The notes beneath the pieces were generated by a model. The model did not search any database, was not told the DNA's origin, and saw nothing but the letters and a program-made list of their open reading frames with translations. Below, piece after piece: positions 5,526 through 9,749 of a stretch of 9,749 nucleotides of DNA; position 1 is the first letter of the stretch; each line of letters begins with the position of its first letter. Made by a program: the position numbers and the translations under genes. Source of the DNA: Janthinobacterium sp. (lineage in GTDB: Bacteria > Pseudomonadota > Gammaproteobacteria > Burkholderiales > Burkholderiaceae_D); contig DMYQ01000191.1 in the NCBI GenBank assembly GCA_003482555.1, positions 1 through 9,749 on the forward strand, given 5' to 3'.

Positions 5526-6188
5526 ATGCCGCTGACCGTATTTGCCCTCGTTCTGTTCGCCGCCGCCCTGCACGCCACATGGAACGCCGTGGTCAAGCGC
5601 GGCAGCGACAAGTTGCTGACAACGGTGCTGGTCACGGCTTGCGCCGCCTTGATCGCGCTGGCCGCGCTGCCGTTGTTGCCAGCGCCGGCGCCGGCCAGTC
5701 GGCCGTATATCGCCGCCTCGGCGCTGTTCCAGGTGCTCTATTTTGTGTTGGTGGCGCGCGTCTATCGTGTGACCGATATGAGCCTCGCGTATCCGCTGAT
5801 GCGCGGCAGCGCCCCGCTGTTGGTCGCGCTGGCCAGCGTGCTGTGGATCGGCGAACCCTTGTCGCCGGTGGCGTGGCTGGGCCTGGGTTTGATCTGCGCG
5901 GGCGTCCTGAGCATGGCGGCGGGCGCGCGCGGCGCGGCGTTCGGCCGCTATCGCCGTCTGAACTGGCGCCTCGGCCTGATCGGCGGGGCCGGCACGCTCG
6001 GTTCGTACGGCATCGCACTATGGGCGATGACCAGCGCACCGGTCGCCGTCGTCGCGGCGCTGCGCGAGACGGCCATCCTGTTCGGCGCCGCCATCGCCGC
6101 GCTGTGGTTCAGGGAGCGTATCAGCGCGGCGCGGGTCGCCGCGATCGTGTTGATCGCGACCGGCGCCGCCGCGCTGAGGCTTGCATGA
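5526..6188 (+). CDS. EamA/DMT-superfamily permease, apparently lacking two central helices
   Basis: An inner-membrane protein of the drug/metabolite transporter superfamily; the substrate is unknown. Residues 1-131 form a normal first half of five helices (about 1-20, 33-51, 61-78, 93-108, 113-131) with typical motifs: H-A-T-W-N-A-V-V-K, Y-R-V-T-D-M-S-L-A-Y-P-L and R-G-S-A-P-L-L-V-A. After a short basic linker (A-G-A-R-G-A-A-F-G-R-Y-R-R, 132-144) only three helices follow (about 147-167, 171-193, 201-218), carrying the end-of-protein motif L-W-A-M-T-S-A-P-V-A-V-V-A-A-L-R-E-T. Relatives are about 280-300 residues with ten helices, so the segment for helices 6-7 (roughly 60 residues) seems to be missing without a frameshift. 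Losing two helices keeps the downstream orientation, so a folded protein is possible, but function is uncertain. The ATG at 5526 has no evident Shine-Dalgarno. The gene converges with the ammonia-lyase gene; the 130 nt between them shows no clear terminator. Confidence 0.8.
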   Translation: MPLTVFALVLFAAALHATWNAVVKRGSDKLLTTVLVTACAALIALAALPLLPAPAPASRPYIAASALFQVLYFVLVARVYRVTDMSLAYPLMRGSAPLLVALASVLWIGEPLSPVAWLGLGLICAGVLSMAAGARGAAFGRYRRLNWRLGLIGGAGTLGSYGIALWAMTSAPVAVVAALRETAILFGAAIAALWFRERISAARVAAIVLIATGAAALRLA

Positions 6189-6318
6189 GATCCATGAGTT
6201 TTACGATAGCGCCAGCCGCCCGTGACAGCGTCTCGGGGCGGCGAATCGGGCTCACCGCTCGACAAGAGCCCTGCGATAGTGGACAGCCGTGCGCCAGCCC
6301 GCGAGCGCCCCGGCGTCG

Positions 6319-7950
6319 TCAGACGAAGGCGCCGATTTTCGCCTCGACCGCCTTGCGCACCGAACCGCTGGTGACGAAGGATTGCGCCACCACGATATCG
6401 TTGTGGAACCAGCGGTCGCCATCCAGGCAGGCGGGAATCTGGCGCCGCACTTCTTCATACGCCGCTTGCGTACCCGTGCCCAGCACGAAACCGGGCAGCA
6501 AATCCTCCGTCATCGTCAAGGCTTGCGCGGCCAGCAGCATTTCCACGCCGACGATGTACTGGGTGTTGGCCACCACCGTGGCCGCCTTGCGCGCGCACCA
6601 GGTCGAATTCGAGACATGGTCTTCGCTATTACCCTTCGCGGGAATGCTGTCCACGCTGCCCGGCATGCACAGGGTGCGGTTTTCCATCACCAGGGAACTG
6701 AGCGAACATTGCACCACGGGATAGCCGGTGTTGACGCCGGCCGTGCCACTCATCAGATTGCGCGGCAAGCCCCAGGACAGGGTCGGGTCGATCAGGCGCG
6801 CCACGCGGCGCTCGCAGATGCTGCCCAGGTCGGCCACCGCCATGGCCAGCAAGTCCATCGCCTGGGCCAGGTATTGGCCGTGGAAATTGCCGCCGGAAAT
6901 GATCTCGAAGCCGCCGCCGTCCTTGCCGAAGATTAAAGGATTATCGGTGGCGGAATTGATTTCCTTGAGCACGATGTTGTCGATGTAGTCGAGCGCGTCG
7001 AACACCGGGCCGTACACTTGCGGCGAGCAACGCAGCGAATACACGTCCTGGATGCGGGCCGTGTAGGCGATGTCGGTGCGCCGCGGTTCGCCCGGGAATT
7101 GCACGGCGCGGGCTTCGTGCGTGGTGCGGGTCGAGCCTTGCAGCAGATGGCGCATGATGGCGGCGGTCTTGATCTGGCCGGCGTGCGGCCGGGCCTGATG
7201 GATGCGCGGATCGAAGGCGGCCATTTCGGCGCGCATCGCTTCCAGGGTCAGGCCCAGCGACAGGCAGGCGTCCGACAGCAGGTCGCGCGCGTCGCGGGCG
7301 GCCAGCAGGGCCACCGCCAGCGACACGGTGCAGCCGTTGATCAGGGCCGAGGCGTCCTTGGCCTTCAGGTCGAACTTGACGGGGCCGATATCGGCCGCCG
7401 TGATCGCCTGCGGGGCCGACATGCGGCGCCCCTGGTACATCACTTCGGCCTCGTCGAAGCCGGCGATGGCGGCGGCCAGGTAGGCCAGCGGCGCCAAGTC
7501 GCCGGAAGCGCCGACGGAACCCTTTTGCGGCATGATCGGGTGGATGCCGGCGTTGATGAAGGCCAGCAGGCGATCGACCACCTCGACCCGGGGCGCGGAA
7601 TAATTCGAGGCGAAGGCGTTGGCGCGCAGCAGCATGGTGGCGCGGCTGACGTCTTCCGGGAACGGTTCGCCCATGCCGGCCGCGTGCGCCCGTATCAACT
7701 GGGTCTGGAAGCGGACGATGTCCTCGACCTTGACGCGGGTATCCTTCAGCAGGCCGACGCCGGTGTTAAAGCTGTACATCATCGGCGCCTCGTCGTGCAT
7801 CCAGGTCGCTTCGATATAGTCGCGGCTTTCCTTGAGCGCCGCGCGCGAGGATGGCGCCAGGCCGACTTGGATGGCGGGGTCGCGGGCGATGGCGAGCACC
7901 TCGGCGGCGCTCAGGTTGAAACCGTCGATCAGGGTGGTGGTGGTGGTCAT
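6319..7950 (-). CDS. hutH: MIO-type aromatic amino acid ammonia-lyase (histidine ammonia-lyase-like)
   Basis: The enzyme eliminates ammonia from an aromatic L-amino acid, most likely histidine to urocanate, in the cytoplasm as a tetramer. At 543 residues it is slightly longer than typical HutH (about 510). The prosthetic group MIO forms from Ala148-Ser149-Gly150 in G-S-V-G-A-S-G-D-L-A-P-L. Other family residues are Tyr60 in Y-S-F-N-T-G-V-G, Asn205 in I-N-G-C, Q-D-V-Y-S-L-R at 301-307, N-S-A-T-D-N-P-L at 332-339, F-H-G-Q at 356-359 and E-D-H-V-S at 443-447. The substrate-selectivity pair is Ala88-His89 (R-A-H-A-A-G), where HAL has Ser-His, PAL Phe-Leu and TAL His-Leu; the His and E-D-H favour a histidine-like substrate, but the Ala is unusual. 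The ATG at 7950 has GGA 7 nt upstream; a TTG at 7971 is less likely. It follows the amidohydrolase gene by 74 nt, so the two are probably co-transcribed. No hutU, hutI or hutG is visible, so this may be a paralogue with another substrate. Confidence 0.88.
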   Translation of the reverse strand: MTTTTTLIDGFNLSAAEVLAIARDPAIQVGLAPSSRAALKESRDYIEATWMHDEAPMMYSFNTGVGLLKDTRVKVEDIVRFQTQLIRAHAAGMGEPFPEDVSRATMLLRANAFASNYSAPRVEVVDRLLAFINAGIHPIMPQKGSVGASGDLAPLAYLAAAIAGFDEAEVMYQGRRMSAPQAITAADIGPVKFDLKAKDASALINGCTVSLAVALLAARDARDLLSDACLSLGLTLEAMRAEMAAFDPRIHQARPHAGQIKTAAIMRHLLQGSTRTTHEARAVQFPGEPRRTDIAYTARIQDVYSLRCSPQVYGPVFDALDYIDNIVLKEINSATDNPLIFGKDGGGFEIISGGNFHGQYLAQAMDLLAMAVADLGSICERRVARLIDPTLSWGLPRNLMSGTAGVNTGYPVVQCSLSSLVMENRTLCMPGSVDSIPAKGNSEDHVSNSTWCARKAATVVANTQYIVGVEMLLAAQALTMTEDLLPGFVLGTGTQAAYEEVRRQIPACLDGDRWFHNDIVVAQSFVTSGSVRKAVEAKIGAFV

Positions 7951-8010
7951 GGTTTTTCCAGTCGTGGGCAAGTGCGCCAGGCTGCGGCGCGGATGGTGAA
8001 TGGTTGCTTT

Positions 8011-8028
8011 CGGCCTTATCGGCCTTAT
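8011..8028. repeat. 9-bp tandem duplication across the amidohydrolase stop codon
   Basis: CGGCCTTAT occurs twice in direct succession (8011-8019 and 8020-8028). On the coding (minus) strand this gives ATAAGGCCG twice, and the first copy supplies the TAA stop of the amidohydrolase gene. It looks like a simple slippage duplication in the spacer before the lyase gene. Confidence 0.7.
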
Positions 8029-9287
8029 GAGCGGGGCGAGAAGTTTTCAACGAAGCCGGCGAAGACGGCGGCCGCCGTCGCCGCGTCTTGCGCCGTCATG
8101 CTTTCGTCCGGATGGTGGCTGATGCCGCCATTGCCGCAGCGCACGAAGAGCATGGCGACGTCGGTCAGGGCGGCGATCGCCATGGCGTCGTGGCCGGCGC
8201 CGGACGGCAGTTGGCGCAGCGGCAAACCGCGGGCGGCGATGGCGCCCGCCAGTTGCCGCTGCAACCAGGGCGCGCAGGGCACGCTGTTCGCCTCGTGGGT
8301 CGGGGTGATGGCCAGGCCGACCTTGCGGCGGGCGGCGATCAGCGGCATCTGCCGCAGCACGTCGCCGACGGCGGCGTGGCGCACGGTGTCGCTCTCGGCG
8401 CGCATGTCGATGGAGAACACGGCCTTGCCGGGCACCACGTTGGCGGCGCCGTTGGGCACCTCGAACTGGCCGACGGTGCCGACCAGGCCTTCGATCCCGG
8501 AGCAGCGCTGCTCGATATACAGGCCGATTTCGGCGGCCGCCATGGCGGCGTCGCGGCGCAGGTTCATGGGCACGGTGCCTGCGTGTCCGGCCAGGCCGGT
8601 GACCTCGACCAGGAAGCGCGAGGCGCCGGAAATGGCGCTGACGACGCCGACGGCCAGGTCTTCGTCGAGCAGCACGGGGCCCTGTTCGATATGCACTTCC
8701 ACATAGGCGAGGGCGCGCGCGCGCGGGTAGGCGGCGCGGCCCAGGTCTTGCGCGTTCAAGCCGGCCGCCGCCATCACTTCGCGCATGCTCAGGCCCTGCT
8801 CGTCGCGCTTGTCGAGCACGCTCATGTCGAAGGTGCCGGCGAGGGCGCGGCTGCCCAGCAGGGTGGCCTTGAAGCGCACACCTTCTTCTTCGGCGAAGGC
8901 GATGACCTCGATGGCGAAGGGGAAGCGGCGCCCCTCGGCGTGCCAGTCGGCGACGCAGGCGATCGGCAACAGGATGCCCAGGTTGCCGTCGTATTTTCCC
9001 GCGTTGCGCACGCTGTCGAAATGCGATCCGGTCAGCAGGGCGGGCGCGTCCGGGGTAGCGGCCTCGTAGCGGCCGACGACGTTGCCGGCCGCGTCCTGGC
9101 GCACGCGCATGCCGGCCTGCGTCATCCACCGGCTCAGCTGGGCCGCCGCGCTGCGGTGGGCCGCGCTCAGATAAGTGCGTGTCAAGAAACCCGGCGACTC
9201 GCTGTGGCAGGCCAGTTGCTCGGCCCAGCGCATGATCGTCGCCCCGGGGGGCGTCGCCCCGCGGGCCGTATTTTTAGTGTCAGACAT
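8025..9287 (-). CDS. M20-family Zn amidohydrolase (allantoate / N-carbamoyl-L-amino-acid hydrolase type)
   Basis: This 420-residue cytoplasmic metalloenzyme belongs to the hydantoinase/carbamoylase amidase group, which hydrolyses allantoate, N-carbamoyl-L-amino acids or N-carbamoyl-beta-alanine to release CO2 and ammonia. Length is typical (about 410-420). The bimetal ligands are visible: His89 (G-S-H-F-D), Asp100 (G-K-Y-D-G), Glu133-135 (F-A-E-E-E-G), His199 (E-V-H-I-E-Q-G) and His391 (G-G-I-S-H-H-P). The insert domain for dimerisation spans about 215-330 and includes G-H-A-G-T-V-P-M; Arg297 and His366 (G-A-G-H-D-A) are likely substrate contacts. The ATG at 9287 has GAGGAG 5 nt upstream; the open frame further upstream is promoter DNA. 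The gene is first in a probable operon with the ammonia-lyase and divergent from an NCS2 purine permease, which makes a ureide such as allantoate plausible; a carbamoyl amino acid feeding the lyase is the alternative. Motifs do not separate these activities. Confidence 0.9.
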   Translation of the reverse strand: MSDTKNTARGATPPGATIMRWAEQLACHSESPGFLTRTYLSAAHRSAAAQLSRWMTQAGMRVRQDAAGNVVGRYEAATPDAPALLTGSHFDSVRNAGKYDGNLGILLPIACVADWHAEGRRFPFAIEVIAFAEEEGVRFKATLLGSRALAGTFDMSVLDKRDEQGLSMREVMAAAGLNAQDLGRAAYPRARALAYVEVHIEQGPVLLDEDLAVGVVSAISGASRFLVEVTGLAGHAGTVPMNLRRDAAMAAAEIGLYIEQRCSGIEGLVGTVGQFEVPNGAANVVPGKAVFSIDMRAESDTVRHAAVGDVLRQMPLIAARRKVGLAITPTHEANSVPCAPWLQRQLAGAIAARGLPLRQLPSGAGHDAMAIAALTDVAMLFVRCGNGGISHHPDESMTAQDAATAAAVFAGFVENFSPRS

Positions 9288-9312
9288 GATCGCTCCTCGT
9301 TTGCGATAAATT

Positions 9313-9341
9313 ATATTATGGTATTCTAAAATTGTATACAA
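9313..9341 (-). promoter_or_regulatory. Putative promoter of the amidohydrolase-lyase operon
   Basis: On the minus strand TTGTAT (-35, 9336-9341) and TAATAT (-10, 9313-9318) are separated by 17 nt; a perfect TATAAT at 9310-9315 is an alternative -10 with a longer 20-nt spacer. Transcription would start close to 9305, about 20 nt before the start codon at 9287. The strongly AT-rich composition of 9301-9345, in GC-rich surroundings, supports promoter function. Confidence 0.45.
9332..9341. promoter_or_regulatory. Palindromic operator candidate TTGTATACAA
   Basis: A perfect 10-bp inverted repeat overlaps the -35 element proposed for the amidohydrolase-lyase operon, a position suited to repression. 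The T-x-G-T...A-C-x-A symmetry resembles operators of GntR-family (FadR-type) regulators, many of which control amino acid and nitrogen-compound catabolism. No regulator gene lies in the window, so the binder is inferred. Confidence 0.45.
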
Positions 9342-9400
9342 CTTTTGAGGGCGTGGATCGCACGGCATGGGTGGGGACGAGGGTGGTATGCTGCGCTTGC

Positions 9401-9430
9401 GTGGCGGCCATGGCGTGGCGGCGTGGCGGC
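9401..9430 (+). repeat. Three copies of GTGGCGGC in the divergent intergenic region
   Basis: GTGGCGGC occurs at 9401-9408, 9415-9422 and 9423-9430. The 310-nt region 9288-9597 holds no convincing gene: an AT-rich promoter block lies on the left, this GC-rich repeat stretch in the middle, and the leader of the NCS2 permease on the right. The repeat is probably low-complexity drift rather than a binding-site array. Confidence 0.4.
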
Positions 9431-9597
9431 GACGGCGCCCCCGGCGACCACTATCACCAAATCGCAATACCGTCTATGTCGGCCGACAGCAGCTTTTGCG
9501 GCCGGATGTGAGCGACATTACATCACCCGACTTGCGCGCAGAAAATCTGTAACCGACGTGTGGGACAAAATGTCGATAATAAAACGAGGAGATAGAA

Positions 9598-9749
9598 ATG
9601 GACTTTCTGGAGAAGTATTTTAAACTGAAGGCTGCAGGGACCGACGTTCGCACCGAGCTGCTCGCCGGTCTCACCACCTTCCTGACGATGGCTTACATCA
9701 TCTTTGTTAACCCTACCATCCTCGGCGATGCGGGTATGCCGAAGGACGC
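9598..9749 (+). CDS. NCS2-family purine permease, AzgA type (5' part, cut by the window edge)
   Basis: Only the first 50 codons are present; the gene runs off the right edge without a stop. The N-terminus reads F-K-L-K-A-A-G-T-D-V-R-T-E-L-L-A-G-L-T-T, then F-L-T-M-A-Y-I-I-F-V-N-P and G-M-P-K-D. This is the characteristic start of AzgA/GhxP/PbuG-type permeases, which import adenine, guanine or hypoxanthine across the inner membrane by proton symport. The first membrane helix begins around residue 22. The ATG at 9598 has a strong GAGGAG 8 nt upstream. It is divergent from the amidohydrolase-lyase operon across 310 nt, which links that operon to purine or ureide metabolism. Which purine it carries cannot be told from this fragment. 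Confidence 0.9.
   Translation, partial: MDFLEKYFKLKAAGTDVRTELLAGLTTFLTMAYIIFVNPTILGDAGMPKD

Noticed and set aside
7018..8706. Plus-strand ORF of 562 codons across the lyase and amidohydrolase genes
   Set aside because: It overlaps two clearly recognisable enzymes on the other strand and has Gly/Arg/Ala-rich composition typical of an antisense frame in high-GC DNA.
6319..9287. Canonical hut operon
   Set aside because: No urocanase, imidazolonepropionase, formiminoglutamase or HutC is present; the neighbour is an allantoate/carbamoylase-type hydrolase.
9345..9623. Plus-strand ORF of 92 codons in the divergent intergenic region
   Set aside because: It runs through the leader, ribosome site and start of the NCS2 permease in another frame; its residues are Arg/Ala/Trp-rich and look non-coding.

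Overview
The window looks like chromosomal DNA of a high-GC betaproteobacterium. Oxalobacteraceae (a Janthinobacterium/Massilia-like organism) is the best guess, from the codon and GC character and the protein types; no rRNA or marker gene confirms it. I see no mobile element, CRISPR array, tRNA or rRNA, and the genes are intact apart from one apparent internal deletion.

Layout. Positions 1-1142 carry three small plus-strand genes: an 80-residue hypothetical protein, a 106-residue protein with a C-x2-C / C-x2-C-x2-C cysteine cluster, and an 81-residue two-helix membrane protein. A perfect 14-bp hairpin terminator (1156-1189) separates them from a convergent 63-residue membrane peptide (1217-1408, minus). 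A 152-residue hypothetical gene follows (1543-2001, minus). It is divergent from a complete class A beta-lactamase (2157-3035, plus). Positions 3217-3612 (minus) encode a small VOC/glyoxalase-fold protein.

Positions 3801-5192 (minus) encode an exported monohaem cytochrome fused to an outer-membrane beta-barrel, with the N-terminal signature of Cyc2, the outer-membrane iron oxidase. It has its own terminator and a likely TTG start. Divergent from it is an EamA/DMT-type permease (5526-6188, plus) that seems to lack two central helices.

The right-hand third is a metabolic module. An M20-family Zn amidohydrolase of the allantoate / N-carbamoyl-amino-acid type (8025-9287, minus) is followed 74 nt later by an MIO-type aromatic amino acid ammonia-lyase, histidine-lyase-like (6319-7950, minus). 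Divergent from them, and cut by the window edge, is an NCS2 purine permease of the AzgA type (9598 onward, plus). A perfect palindrome, TTGTATACAA, overlaps the -35 region proposed for the hydrolase-lyase operon. A plausible reading is uptake and breakdown of a purine- or ureide-derived (or N-carbamoyl) nitrogen source, with the lyase deaminating a released amino acid; the substrates are inferred, not shown.

The most noteworthy item is the Cyc2-like cytochrome-porin in a lineage not known for iron oxidation. The uncoupled lyase/amidohydrolase pair comes second.
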